This document shows positions 51,868 to 60,529 of a DNA stretch of 64,000 nucleotides, piece after piece; the first letter of the stretch is position 1, and each line of letters starts with the position of its first letter. Source of the DNA: Cereibacter sphaeroides (GTDB taxonomy: Bacteria > Pseudomonadota > Alphaproteobacteria > Rhodobacterales > Rhodobacteraceae); assembly GCA_003243455.1 (NCBI GenBank), contig QFQS01000002.1:310001-374000 (forward strand), given 5' to 3'. The notes beneath the pieces were generated by a model, which worked only from the letters and a program-made list of their open reading frames with translations, searched no databases and was not told the DNA's origin. Position numbers and translations under genes: made by a program.

Positions 51868-52719
51868 TTATCCTTTCGCGACCTTTAGGTCGTCATACAT
51901 GCCCCATTCGGCCCAGGAGCCGTCATAGAGCGCATGGTCGCGATGCCCCAGCCGTTCCAGCGCAAGGCTGAGGATCGCGGCGGTGACGCCCGAGCCGCAG
52001 CTTGTGATGACGGGCTTGGACAGGTCCACGCCGGCGGCGGTGAAGGCGGCCTTCAGCGCAGCGCCATCCTTCATGGTGCCGTCCGGGTTCAGCACGTCGG
52101 AGAACGGCACGTTCTTGGCGCCTGGGATATGGCCCGAACGCAAGCCAGGGCGCGGCTCGGCCACCTCGCCGCGAAAGCGCGGTGCCGAACGGGCATCGAC
52201 GATCTCAGCCTCGCCCAGTTTAGAGGCATGGGCAACCTGCGTGACGTCCTTAACCAGGCCCGCCTGACGCTGCACGGTCATGTGGCGGTCGCGGATCACG
52301 GGGGGCATATCCTCGATCGGGCGCCCCTCGGCGCGCCATTTGGGAAAGCCGCCGTCCAGCACGGCCACATCGGTCTTGCCCATCAGGCGGAAGGTCCACC
52401 AGACGCGCGCGGCCGAAAAGATGCCGGCGGTATCATAGATCACCACCTGATGGCCGTCGCCCACGCCCATTGCGCGCAACCGGCTGATGAATTTCTCGGG
52501 CGGTGGCGCCATGTGCGGCAGAGCCGAACGCTGATCGGAAATCTCGTCTATGTCGAAAAACCGCGCGCCGGGTATATGGGCGGCCAGGTATTCGCCCTTC
52601 GGATCGCGGCCTGCGTCCGGCAGATACCAGGACGCGTCGATGACCCGCAGATCGGGATCGCTCAGATGCGCCTCAAGCCAGGCGGTGGAAACCAGTGTCT
52701 TGGGATCGTCCGCGGCCAT
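51868..52719 (-). CDS. sseA: 3-mercaptopyruvate/thiosulfate sulfurtransferase
   Basis: The protein has 283 residues and two rhodanese domains. The first (WLEAHLSDPDLRVIDASWYL, HIPGARFFDIDEISDQRSAL, VVIYDTAGIFSAARVWWTFR) is inactive-type. The second has the catalytic loop TSCGSGVTA, with the CGSG-V-T pattern of mercaptopyruvate transferases. It moves sulfur from 3-mercaptopyruvate to thiols or cyanide. ATG 52719 is chosen because AAAAAGGGGG lies ahead. An upstream ATG at 52743 is open but would swallow that ribosome site. Followed by the aminotransferase, which fits cysteine/aromatic catabolism (cysteine transamination gives mercaptopyruvate). Confidence 0.93.
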   Translation of the reverse strand: MAADDPKTLVSTAWLEAHLSDPDLRVIDASWYLPDAGRDPKGEYLAAHIPGARFFDIDEISDQRSALPHMAPPPEKFISRLRAMGVGDGHQVVIYDTAGIFSAARVWWTFRLMGKTDVAVLDGGFPKWRAEGRPIEDMPPVIRDRHMTVQRQAGLVKDVTQVAHASKLGEAEIVDARSAPRFRGEVAEPRPGLRSGHIPGAKNVPFSDVLNPDGTMKDGAALKAAFTAAGVDLSKPVITSCGSGVTAAILSLALERLGHRDHALYDGSWAEWGMYDDLKVAKG

Positions 52720-52822
52720 CAGCGCCCCCTTTTTGCCTGACAACCCTTAGCGGGCTTTGGCGGGGGTGGGCAAGAGACGGGCGAAAAGGCCCGCGACAGA
52801 TATGCCGCGGGCTTTGCCTGGC

Positions 52823-53122
52823 TCAGGCCGCGCGGTTCTTGATCATGCCGACGATGGCGGTCAGCACGGCGCCGCCGACGCCACCCGAAGCGAGGTTGGC
52901 GATGATCGAGCCGATGTCCATGCCGCCGCCTGCCACTGCCGTAGCCGCCGCGTCAACTGCGCCACTGGTAAAGAGCGCCTGCACGATCTGACCCAGAATG
53001 CCGCCGCCAACCAGTCCGGCGATCGTGTTTCCAAGCGTGCCGAGATTGGCGCTTGGCATTGCCTTGCCTGCCGCATTACCGCCGATGGCGCCCGCGACAA
53101 GCTGAATCAACAGCTGTTCCAT
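52823..53122 (-). CDS. Small glycine/alanine-rich membrane protein, conserved hypothetical
   Basis: 99 residues with repeated Gly-x-Gly membrane-like stretches: LLIQLVAGAIGGNAAG, TLGNTIAGLVGGGILGQIVQ and GGVGGAVLTAIVGMI. It looks like the short Gly-zipper proteins that associate with membranes, and I cannot assign a function. The start ATG is preceded by GGGGAAGTA (moderate). The gap to the smpB gene is 104 bases. Confidence 0.72.
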   Translation of the reverse strand: MEQLLIQLVAGAIGGNAAGKAMPSANLGTLGNTIAGLVGGGILGQIVQALFTSGAVDAAATAVAGGGMDIGSIIANLASGGVGGAVLTAIVGMIKNRAA

Positions 53123-53226
53123 TACTTCCCCTCGGGGGCCTGATCTGAGGGTCCGGTCGTGTGCCCCTCCCGCCGGACAGATTGACTATGCGTCATTTTG
53201 TCCGAAATGTCAGTAAAAAGTGTAGC

Positions 53227-53700
53227 TTATGCGCCTTGCTTCAACAATCGGGCCTTCTCGCGACCCCAGTCGCGCTTGGCCTCTGTCTCGCGCTTGTCGG
53301 CCAGCTTCTTGCCCTTGGCCACGCCGAGCTTGAGTTTCACGATGCCGCGGTCGTTGAAATACATGACCATCGGGACGATCGTCATGCCTTCGCGCGCAGT
53401 GGCGTTCCACAGGCGGCTCAGCTCCTTTTTGCTGACAAGCAGCTTGCGGCGGCGACGCTCCTCATGCCCCCAGGTCTTGGCCTGCAGATAGGGCGCGATG
53501 TAGCCGTTGATCAGCCACAGCTCGCCACCTTCGACGGAGGCGTAGCTTTCGGCGATGTTCGATCCGCCCTGCCGCAGCGACTTTACCTCGGATCCCATCA
53601 GGATGATGCCAGCCTCCAGATCGCTTTCGATGTAGTAATCGAAGCGGGCGCGGCGGTTCTCGGCAATCAGCCTGGAATTGGGGTCGGATTTCGGGGCCAT
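53227..53700 (-). CDS. smpB: SsrA-binding protein SmpB
   Basis: The protein has 157 residues. It carries tmRNA to stalled ribosomes. Signatures: ENRRARFDYYIESDLEAGII, LMGSEVKSLRQGGSNIAESY, WLINGYIAPYLQA and the basic C-terminal tail LADKRETEAKRDWGREKARL, which reaches into the decoding site. The ATG at 53700 gives MAPKSDPNSRLIAEN. Eleven further codons are open upstream. The slt-dapA-smpB neighbourhood is widespread in Rhodobacterales; two genes separate dapA and smpB here. Confidence 0.96.
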   Translation of the reverse strand: MAPKSDPNSRLIAENRRARFDYYIESDLEAGIILMGSEVKSLRQGGSNIAESYASVEGGELWLINGYIAPYLQAKTWGHEERRRRKLLVSKKELSRLWNATAREGMTIVPMVMYFNDRGIVKLKLGVAKGKKLADKRETEAKRDWGREKARLLKQGA

Positions 53701-53781
53701 GATCGTGCCGAGATAGGCGAGGGACGCGTTCAAGTCCAGTGGCGGGCGGTCATTGGCCGCCCGAGCCAGCAGGCGACTGGC

Positions 53782-54420
53782 TCAGTTCGCCTGCCAAAAC
53801 CGCCGCCAGCCGGGTGCGCGGGCCTTGGTGGCAGCTTTGGGTTCGGGCTGCGGGGCCAGCCTGCCATGCATCAGCGCGCGGGCCTGCGCCAGATCGAGGC
53901 GGTGGAAGTATTCGGTCTCAGCGCGGCCAAGCGGGCCAGCAGCGACGCCGGGGCAGTGCATCAGCAGACCGCCGTTGGCATAGATGACCTCGTCATCCTG
54001 AAAGATCGGGATGACCACTTCGGCCTGCCGCAAAAGGGGGAATTTCACCGCGCCGCCAAGGCCGGCAATCGCCTCGGCGGGGATCAGCGCGATCAGCGTG
54101 TCGGGCAATGCCGCCTCTTCCCATGTATCGATCAGCAAATGCTGGCCGGGCATCAGGAGTTGATCCGCGGCGTTGCCAAGAACTCCACCCGGCAGCCGGA
54201 TCAGGCTCGCGCCCGCATCCAGCCAGTTGCGGTCCAGCGTCACGACCGGGCGCAAGCCACCGTCGAACGTGTGAACCAGATCGCCGCGGCGCAGGCTGCC
54301 CGCTGGTCGCCAGCCGGTCTCGGTCTCGACCAGCGTCGAGGCGAGAAGCCCCGTGCGGATCGGCGCGGCAAGCGGGAGGGCGGGGTCGGCGACGAAACGG
54401 GTGGCGTCTTGCATGAACAT
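53782..54420 (-). CDS. Hint-domain (Hedgehog/intein-like) protein
   Basis: The protein has 212 residues. The Hint fold appears as IRTGLLASTLVETETGWRPA, SLRRGDLVHTFDGGLRPVVT and HLLIDTWEEAALPDTLIALI. This matches the Hint_2 domain that is abundant in Rhodobacteraceae. The usual Cys/Ser at the splice start and the C-terminal Asn are not visible, so self-cleavage is unlikely. No secretion signal or RTX repeats. The ATG at 54420 is preceded by AAGGAGACACCCG. The open frame extends upstream but is not protein-like. Function unknown. Confidence 0.82.
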   Translation of the reverse strand: MFMQDATRFVADPALPLAAPIRTGLLASTLVETETGWRPAGSLRRGDLVHTFDGGLRPVVTLDRNWLDAGASLIRLPGGVLGNAADQLLMPGQHLLIDTWEEAALPDTLIALIPAEAIAGLGGAVKFPLLRQAEVVIPIFQDDEVIYANGGLLMHCPGVAAGPLGRAETEYFHRLDLAQARALMHGRLAPQPEPKAATKARAPGWRRFWQAN

Positions 54421-54593
54421 CGGGTGTCTCCTTCTGGCTTCATCCTTGTGGCGGCCTTGGCGGCCATGTGCCCAAGAAGCACCCGGATTTCGCCATTTTT
54501 TCGTCACTCTCGCGGCGCGCGGACGGCATCGGGGCGGGGCATGGGACAATGTCCGCCGCAATCGGGCAGCGTTTCTTAAAACTTCCTTCATTA

Positions 54594-54611
54594 TCATAGT
54601 TTTAACTATGA
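54594..54611. promoter_or_regulatory. AT-rich palindrome in the 54421-54645 gap
   Basis: TCATAGTT and AACTATGA are perfect eight-base inverted halves separated by TT, in a GC-rich genome. The palindrome lies between the stop of the DMT gene and the start of the Hint gene, both on the minus strand. It could be an operator for the Hint gene or a remnant. Nothing else is supported in this 225-base gap. Confidence 0.35.
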
Positions 54612-54645
54612 ATTTCTTGGGGAGGTTTCGCCCCGAAATGGCGCG

Positions 54646-55548
54646 CTAGGCCGATTCGCTTCGGACCGCTCGGCGCGTGCGCAGAAGCGTGTAGATACCG
54701 CTGATGACGATGACCGCGCTGCCCACGAGAGTTGCGGCATCCGGCCGTTCGCCAAAGACCAGCGCCGCGAGGATCAGCGCGCAGATCAGCCGCGTGTAGC
54801 GGAACGGCGTGACGACCGAGACCTCGCCCGTCCGCATCGCCACGGTCAGCGAGTAATAGCCCGCGACACCGACGATGATGGCAAAGCACAGGAAGGCGGC
54901 CTCGTGCCCGTTGGGCATCACCGCCCCACCGGAAAAGGCCAGAAGGCCCGCGCCGGTCGGGACCATCATCGCAAAGCCATAGACGCCCAGTTGCAGGTTC
55001 GACAGCACGGGTGGTGCTGCACGGGTGGCAAGGTCGCGCCCGGCAAAGCCGATGGTGCCGATCACCGCCAGCAGCGACAGCGCCGAAAAACCCTCGACGC
55101 CGGGGCGAAGGATGATCAGAACCCCGGCAAAGCCAATGGCGATGGCCGTCCAGCGCCGCCAGCCCACACGCTCGCCCAGGAACACCGCCGCACCCGCCAC
55201 GACGACCAGCGGCGTTGCCTGCAGGATGGCCGAGGCGCTGGACAAGGGTGTGAGCGCGATGGCCAGCGTGTAGAACAGCCGCCCGGTAACTTCGAACAGG
55301 CAGCGGATCAGGATGGCGGGCGACAGGATCGCCGGATGCAGCACCCGTTCGCCGCGCCGCCGGACAAGGGCGGCGAAGGCCAGCATGCCGCCCGTGCCGA
55401 AGATCATCAGGATCTGACCCACCGGCAGGCGCGCTGCGACGGATTTAAGGAACATGTCCTCTGCCGCAAAGCCCGCCATGGCGGCGACCATCCACAGGCT
55501 GCCGACGAGGTTCGGCGACAGCCCGGGCCGGGTTTCCTGCGTGATCAG
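54646..55548 (-). CDS. EamA/DMT-family transporter
   Basis: About 300 residues, ten hydrophobic segments in two EamA repeats (LSSASAILQATPLVVVAGAA, VGWRRWTAIAIGFAGVLIIL, SVVTPFRYTRLICALILAAL). These carriers export amino acids or metabolites; the substrate is unknown. The first ATG in frame (55491) would cut into the first helix. The homologous N terminus (LSPNLVGSLWMVAAMAGFA) continues upstream to a CTG at 55546-55548 that overlaps the dapA stop as CTGA. I infer a CTG start in place of the common ATGA junction. A start elsewhere would need a sequence error. Confidence 0.75.
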   Translation of the reverse strand: MITQETRPGLSPNLVGSLWMVAAMAGFAAEDMFLKSVAARLPVGQILMIFGTGGMLAFAALVRRRGERVLHPAILSPAILIRCLFEVTGRLFYTLAIALTPLSSASAILQATPLVVVAGAAVFLGERVGWRRWTAIAIGFAGVLIILRPGVEGFSALSLLAVIGTIGFAGRDLATRAAPPVLSNLQLGVYGFAMMVPTGAGLLAFSGGAVMPNGHEAAFLCFAIIVGVAGYYSLTVAMRTGEVSVVTPFRYTRLICALILAALVFGERPDAATLVGSAVIVISGIYTLLRTRRAVRSESA

Positions 55549-56420
55549 TTCAAAAGACCGGCATGGCGCATGGCCGCGTCGATTCTGGTTTTGGTGCCTT
55601 CGGTCAAGCCGACCAGCGGCAGGCGCACCTCGTCCGAGCAAAGGCCAAGGCGCGACAGGCCATACTTCGCACCCGCCAGCCCCGGTTCGATAAAGATCGC
55701 CTCATGCAGCGGCATCAGCCGGTCCTGATATTCCAGCGCGGTGGCGTAGTCGCCCGCCAGTGTGGCGTTCTGGAACTCGGCGCACAGCTTGGGTGCCACG
55801 TTCGCCGTCACGCTGATGCAGCCGGTGCCGCCATGGGCGTTAAATCCGAGCGCCGTCGCATCCTCGCCCGACAACTGGATGAAATCCTTGCCGCAGGTCT
55901 GGCGCTGCATCGACACGCGCTCGATCTTGCCGGTCGCATCCTTGACCCCGATGATCCGGGGCAGCCTGGCCAGCGTGCCCATCGTCTCGGGGCTCATGTC
56001 CACGACCGAACGGCCGGGGATGTTGTAGATGATGATCGGCAGGTTGCAGCAATCGTGCAGGGCGGTGAAATGCGCGATCAGGCCCGCTTGCGTGGGCTTG
56101 TTGTAATAGGGCGTCACCACCAGCGCCGCATCGGCGCCGACCGCCTCGGCGTGGCGGATCAGCCGGATGCCTTCGGCGGTATTGTTCGACCCGGCCCCCG
56201 CAATGACCGGCACCCGGCCGGCGGCGGCTTTGACCACCTCGGCCACCACGGTTTCGTGCTCTTCATGGCTCAGCGTCGGGCTTTCGCCGGTGGTGCCCAC
56301 GGGCACGAGGCCGGTCGAGCCTTGTTCGACATGCCAGTCGACCAGCTTCTTCAGCGTCACCAGATCAAGCTCGCCGTTCTTGAACGGCGTTACCAGGGCT
56401 GGAATGGACCCTTTGATCAT
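55545..56420 (-). CDS. dapA: 4-hydroxy-tetrahydrodipicolinate synthase
   Basis: The protein has 291 residues. It condenses pyruvate with aspartate semialdehyde (the Asd product) towards lysine and diaminopimelate. Catalytic Lys160 in IGVKDATG, Tyr132 in IIIYNIPGRS, and the loop GTTGESPTLSHEEH are in place. The ATG at 56420 has AAGGAG nine bases ahead. An upstream ATG at 56429 overlaps the ribosome site itself and is less likely. It is divergent from slt. Confidence 0.97.
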   Translation of the reverse strand: MIKGSIPALVTPFKNGELDLVTLKKLVDWHVEQGSTGLVPVGTTGESPTLSHEEHETVVAEVVKAAAGRVPVIAGAGSNNTAEGIRLIRHAEAVGADAALVVTPYYNKPTQAGLIAHFTALHDCCNLPIIIYNIPGRSVVDMSPETMGTLARLPRIIGVKDATGKIERVSMQRQTCGKDFIQLSGEDATALGFNAHGGTGCISVTANVAPKLCAEFQNATLAGDYATALEYQDRLMPLHEAIFIEPGLAGAKYGLSRLGLCSDEVRLPLVGLTEGTKTRIDAAMRHAGLLN

Positions 56421-56587
56421 GGCACGCATCTCCTTTTCCTTCAGCGGGCATTGAGTCGCCCGGGCTTATCGTCCGGCTTTCCTAGCGGGCGCGGGGGCGG
56501 TTGCCAACGGGCAAGGGGGGGTGGCGAAGCGCAAGGCTGGCAAGATTGTGTGTTGCGAGGCCCGGCATCGCAGGGCAATAGAAACCC

Positions 56588-58528
56588 ATGTCACCGTTTC
56601 GCCTGATCCCGCTTCGCCCCCTCGCGCTGGCAGTCGCGCTTTTTGCGCCCTCGCTTGCCCATGCCGATGCCAATTCGGACGCGCTACGCGCGGCCCTGTC
56701 CCTTGCCGATGCGGGCGATTGGGCCTCTGCGACCGCAAAGGTGAATGGTTCCATCGCGCGCGACATCATCGAATGGCAGCGCCTGCGGTCGGGCGAGGGC
56801 CTGATGGGCGACTATGAGGCATTTCTTCAACGGCGTCCCGACTGGCCGGGGCTGGCACTGCTAAGCCGCAAGGGCGAAACCGCCGTTGCGCGTTCGACCG
56901 ACCCCGACCGGGTGATCGCCTGGTTCGATGGCGGGCAGCCCGCGACGGTCGAGGGATCGTTCGCGCTGATCCGGGCCTATGCGACCAAGGACATGGCCCA
57001 ACAGGCGCAGGCAGAGGCGGTGCGTGCCTGGATCGCGCTGTCCTTTACCGCCGAGCAAGAAAACCAGCTGCTGAAAGCCTACCCCAAGGCGTTGGCTGCG
57101 GTGAACAGCATCCGGCTGGACCGGCTGTTGTGGGATGGCGATGCCGATGAGGCGCGCCGGATGCTGCCGCGCGTCGGCGGGGACTGGCGTGCGCTGGGCG
57201 AGGCGCGGCTGGCGCTGCGCGCCGATGCGCCGGGGGTGGACAGCAAGCTGAAAGTCGTGCCGACCAAGATGGTGAACGACCCCGGCCTGCTGTACGAACG
57301 CTTCATCTGGCGGATGCGCAAGGACCGCTACGAGGATGCGGGCGACCTGATCATTCAGGCCAGCACCAGCGCCGAAAGCCTGGGCCGGCCTGAGGAATGG
57401 GCGGAACGCCGCGCCTTGCTGGCCCGCAGGCTGCTGCGCGACGGCGATCCGCGCACGGCCTACCGTGTCGCCTCATCACACCACCTGGCCGGGGGCGCCG
57501 ACTACGCCGATCTGGAATTCATCGCGGGCTTCATCTCGCTGCGTTATCTGGGCGATGCCAATGCCGCGCTGGATCACTTCCGCGCGCTGAGCGCCGTGGT
57601 GGCGACACCGATCAGCGTTGCGCGGGGCGCCTATTGGCAGGGTCGCGCGCTGGAGGCTTTGGGTCGGACCAATGAGGCGGCAGAGGCCTATGCCAAGGCG
57701 GCGCGGCATCAGACGGCTTACTACGGACTGCTGGCGGCAGAGCGGGCGGGCATACCGCTGAACGACGCGATACTTGGGACCGAGCGTTACCCGGACTGGC
57801 GCAAGCAGGCCTTCTCCAAATCCTCGGTGCTGCAGGCGGCGCTCTTGCTTCAACATGCGGGCGACCGGGTCGAGGCGAAGCGGTTCCTGATCCAACTTGC
57901 CGGCACACTCGATGCGCAGTCGCTGGGGTCTCTGGGGCAGATGGCGCTGGATCTGGACGAGCCGCATTTCGCCGTGCTGATCGGAAAGCAGGCGGCAGAG
58001 CAGGGCGTGGTCCTGCCGCGCGTCGCCTTTCCGGTGACGGACCTTGTGCCCGACGGCTTGGCGGTCAGCCGGGCCCTGGCGCTGTCGATCGCGCGGCGGG
58101 AAAGCGAGTTCGATCCGGGTGTGGTGAGTTCGGCCGGAGCCGAAGGATTGATGCAGGTGATGCCGGCGACGGCCAAGATGATGGCCCAAAAGACGGGCCG
58201 CGCCTATGAGCGGTCAAAGCTGCGCGACCCCGCCTATAATGCGGCTTTGGGTTCGGCCTATCTGAAACAGCTGGCCGAGGAGTTCGGGCCGTCGATCGCG
58301 CTGATCGCCTCGGGCTACAACGCCGGACCGGGCCGCCCCCGCGCCTGGGTGCAGCAGTTGGGCGATCCCCGGCGCGAGGATGTCGATGTGGTTGACTGGG
58401 TCGAGATGATCCCCTTTGCCGAAACGCGCACCTATGTGATGCGGGTGGCCGAGTCGGTGGTGATCTACCGCGCCAGGCTGAAGGGCGCGGTGGGTCCGGT
58501 GCAGATCACGGGGGAGCTGAAAGGGTGA
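56588..58528 (+). CDS. slt: Soluble-type lytic murein transglycosylase
   Basis: The protein has 646 residues. Signal peptide (LALAVALFAPSLAHA, about 24 residues); a long alpha-superhelical U domain (60-450); C-terminal SLT domain with catalytic Glu505 in IARRESEFDPGVVSSAGAEG and LMQVMPATAKMMAQ, closing with ASGYNAGPGRPRAWVQQLGD. It cuts the glycan chain of murein, leaving 1,6-anhydromuramic ends, in the periplasm. It lies divergently from dapA, a pairing conserved in the order. A 12-base-stem hairpin follows. Confidence 0.93.
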   Translation: MSPFRLIPLRPLALAVALFAPSLAHADANSDALRAALSLADAGDWASATAKVNGSIARDIIEWQRLRSGEGLMGDYEAFLQRRPDWPGLALLSRKGETAVARSTDPDRVIAWFDGGQPATVEGSFALIRAYATKDMAQQAQAEAVRAWIALSFTAEQENQLLKAYPKALAAVNSIRLDRLLWDGDADEARRMLPRVGGDWRALGEARLALRADAPGVDSKLKVVPTKMVNDPGLLYERFIWRMRKDRYEDAGDLIIQASTSAESLGRPEEWAERRALLARRLLRDGDPRTAYRVASSHHLAGGADYADLEFIAGFISLRYLGDANAALDHFRALSAVVATPISVARGAYWQGRALEALGRTNEAAEAYAKAARHQTAYYGLLAAERAGIPLNDAILGTERYPDWRKQAFSKSSVLQAALLLQHAGDRVEAKRFLIQLAGTLDAQSLGSLGQMALDLDEPHFAVLIGKQAAEQGVVLPRVAFPVTDLVPDGLAVSRALALSIARRESEFDPGVVSSAGAEGLMQVMPATAKMMAQKTGRAYERSKLRDPAYNAALGSAYLKQLAEEFGPSIALIASGYNAGPGRPRAWVQQLGDPRREDVDVVDWVEMIPFAETRTYVMRVAESVVIYRARLKGAVGPVQITGELKG

Positions 58529-58554
58529 GGCGCGACCCCGGCCAGAGGCCGGAG

Positions 58555-58581
58555 TGAAAATGGTCCGGGGGACCATTTTCA
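58555..58581. terminator. Perfect 12-base inverted repeat (bidirectional terminator or repeat element)
   Basis: TGAAAATGGTCC pairs exactly with GGACCATTTTCA around a GGG loop. It starts 27 bases after slt and also faces the stop of the minus-strand DMT gene at 58734. On each strand the stem ends with a TTTTC run, which fits intrinsic termination from both sides. The perfect symmetry also resembles dispersed palindromic elements in this group. Confidence 0.6.
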
Positions 58582-58733
58582 GCGCCGAACGCACGCCGCC
58601 CAAAGCGGCGGGCCGGATGTTCAAAGTTGCAGGACGCCAGTTTTTGCAGGATTTGCCCCGCGCCCTGATTTACTAGCGCATACGCAAATGGAAAACCCCT
58701 TGCCCTGCGGCTCGCGCCTCAGGTCCTCGGCCC

Positions 58734-59612
58734 TCACCCGCCCGCTTTGGCCCGCACCCTCTGCCGCCACAGCGTGAACAGCCCCGCGCAAACCACGACC
58801 ACCGCACCAATCGCCACGTTCGGCTCCAGCTTCTCGCCGAAAACCGTAATCCCTATGGTCGCCGCGAAGACCAGTTGCAAATAGGCAAAGGGCTGCACCG
58901 CGCTCGCCTCGGCCACCTCGTAGCTGCGGATCAGCAACCAGTGGGCGAAACAGGCGGTGCAGCACAAAAGCGCCATCCAGCCCCAGTCGGCCAAAGCCAT
59001 CGACTGCCAGTTCCACAGCCCCAAGGGTGTCATCGCCACCGCACCGACCACCCCGGTCCAGAAAAAGCTGACCGGCGCGGCGTCGCCCCTTGCGACATAG
59101 CGGGTCAAAAGCCCGTAAAGCGCAAAGAGGAAGGCCGAGAACAGCGGGATCAACGCCGCCGGCGAAAACACCGCAAAGCCGGGCCGCAGGATGATCAGCA
59201 CGCCCACAAAGCCGATGCCGATCGCCGTCCAGCGCCGCCACCCCACCTCTTCGCCAAGGATCGGCCCGGACAGGGCCGCCACCAGCAGCGGATAGCTGGT
59301 AAAGACCGCATGGCTTGCCACCAGCCCCAGCGTGACAAAGGCCACGACCATCACGCAGACCTCGAAGGCCAGCAGCAGCCCCCGTGTGACCTGCAGCACA
59401 GGAAACTTCGTGTGCAGCACGCCCGCCAGCCCGCCCGGCGTCCGCGCCGCAAGGGCAACCACGAAGGCCGCGAAGAACCAGTAGCGGATCATCACCACCA
59501 TGAAGACGTTGTATTCCCCCGCCAGATGGCGCGAGATTCCGTCCTGTATGGCAAAGACAAAGGTGGTGGCCACCATAAGCCATATGCCAAGCCGCGTATT
59601 CTGTTCGGTCAT
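58734..59612 (-). CDS. EamA/DMT-family transporter (tandem copy 2)
   Basis: 292 residues, ten membrane segments in two EamA repeats: TRLGIWLMVATTFVFAIQDG, GPILGEEVGWRRWTAIGIGF and YEVAEASAVQPFAYLQLVFA. It is close in sequence to the next gene, with LLIRSYEVAEASAVQPFAY here against LLIKCYEVAEASAVQPFAY there, so it arose by tandem duplication. The ATG at 59612 gives the matching N terminus MTEQNTRLG. Eight bases separate the two copies. Third gene of the mnmD operon. Confidence 0.88.
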   Translation of the reverse strand: MTEQNTRLGIWLMVATTFVFAIQDGISRHLAGEYNVFMVVMIRYWFFAAFVVALAARTPGGLAGVLHTKFPVLQVTRGLLLAFEVCVMVVAFVTLGLVASHAVFTSYPLLVAALSGPILGEEVGWRRWTAIGIGFVGVLIILRPGFAVFSPAALIPLFSAFLFALYGLLTRYVARGDAAPVSFFWTGVVGAVAMTPLGLWNWQSMALADWGWMALLCCTACFAHWLLIRSYEVAEASAVQPFAYLQLVFAATIGITVFGEKLEPNVAIGAVVVVCAGLFTLWRQRVRAKAGG

Positions 59613-59620
59613 GTGTCGGG

Positions 59621-60529
59621 TCACGTCTCTGGTCGGGCCTCTGTCGGCACTGCGGTTCGCCCCCCCGCACCGCCGCCGCGCGCGAGCGCCAGGCTGACCA
59701 GCCCCGCACCCACCACGATCGCCCCCCCGACGACAACGTTGCTGCGCAGCGTTTCGCCGAAAACGAAGACGCCCACAAGACTGACAAACAGAATCTGGAA
59801 ATAAGCAAAGGGTTGCACCGCGCTGGCCTCGGCCACTTCGTAGCACTTGATCAGCAGCCAGTTCGCCAGCACCGCGATGGCCCCGTAAAGCGCGGTCCAC
59901 AGCCAGTCGATGCCATGGATCGGTTGCCAGAAGAAGAGCCCGATGGGCGTTATCAGAGCCGCGCCGAAGATGCCCGACCAGAACAGGCTCAGGAACGCAT
60001 CCTCTTTCCGCGTCGCAAGGCGGGTCAGCAGGCTGTAAAGCGCAAACATCAGCGCCGAAGCCAGCGGCAGCAGCGCCGCAAGCTGGAACATGCCCGATCC
60101 GGGTTGCAGAATCACCATGACCCCCGCCATGCCCGCACCGATGGCCAGCCAGCGGGCAAGCCCCACCCGCTCGCCCAGGATCGGCCCCGACAAAGCGGTG
60201 ACGATCAGCGGGCAGACGGCAAAGACCGCATGGGTGTTGATCAGCCCGATGATTGTATAGGCGGTGACGATCACGCAGATCTCGGCGATCAGCAGCGCGC
60301 TGCGGGTCAGGTGCAGGAAGGGATGCTTTGTTGCCGCCCCTCTCCGCAACCCGCCGGGTCGCCGCATCGCCAGCATCGCGACAAAGACCGCAAAGACCCA
60401 ATAGCGGACCATGACGATCATCATGGTGTTGTAGGTCTGTGCCAGATGCTTCGACAGCGCATCCTGGATCGAGAACATGAATACGGCGGCGATCATCAGG
60501 GCGATGCCAAGGCGGGTATTCTGGGTCAT
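59621..60529 (-). CDS. EamA/DMT-family transporter (tandem copy 1)
   Basis: 302 residues, ten membrane segments, N terminus MTQNTRLGIALMIAAVFMFS and GPILGERVGLARWLAIGAGM, paralogous to the next gene downstream. The ATG at 60529 overlaps the mnmD stop in an ATGA junction. The C terminus ends in a short Gly/Thr/Pro tail (ARGGGAGGRTAVPTEARPET). Substrate unknown. The link with a tRNA-modification gene looks like operon convenience rather than function. Confidence 0.88.
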   Translation of the reverse strand: MTQNTRLGIALMIAAVFMFSIQDALSKHLAQTYNTMMIVMVRYWVFAVFVAMLAMRRPGGLRRGAATKHPFLHLTRSALLIAEICVIVTAYTIIGLINTHAVFAVCPLIVTALSGPILGERVGLARWLAIGAGMAGVMVILQPGSGMFQLAALLPLASALMFALYSLLTRLATRKEDAFLSLFWSGIFGAALITPIGLFFWQPIHGIDWLWTALYGAIAVLANWLLIKCYEVAEASAVQPFAYFQILFVSLVGVFVFGETLRSNVVVGGAIVVGAGLVSLALARGGGAGGRTAVPTEARPET

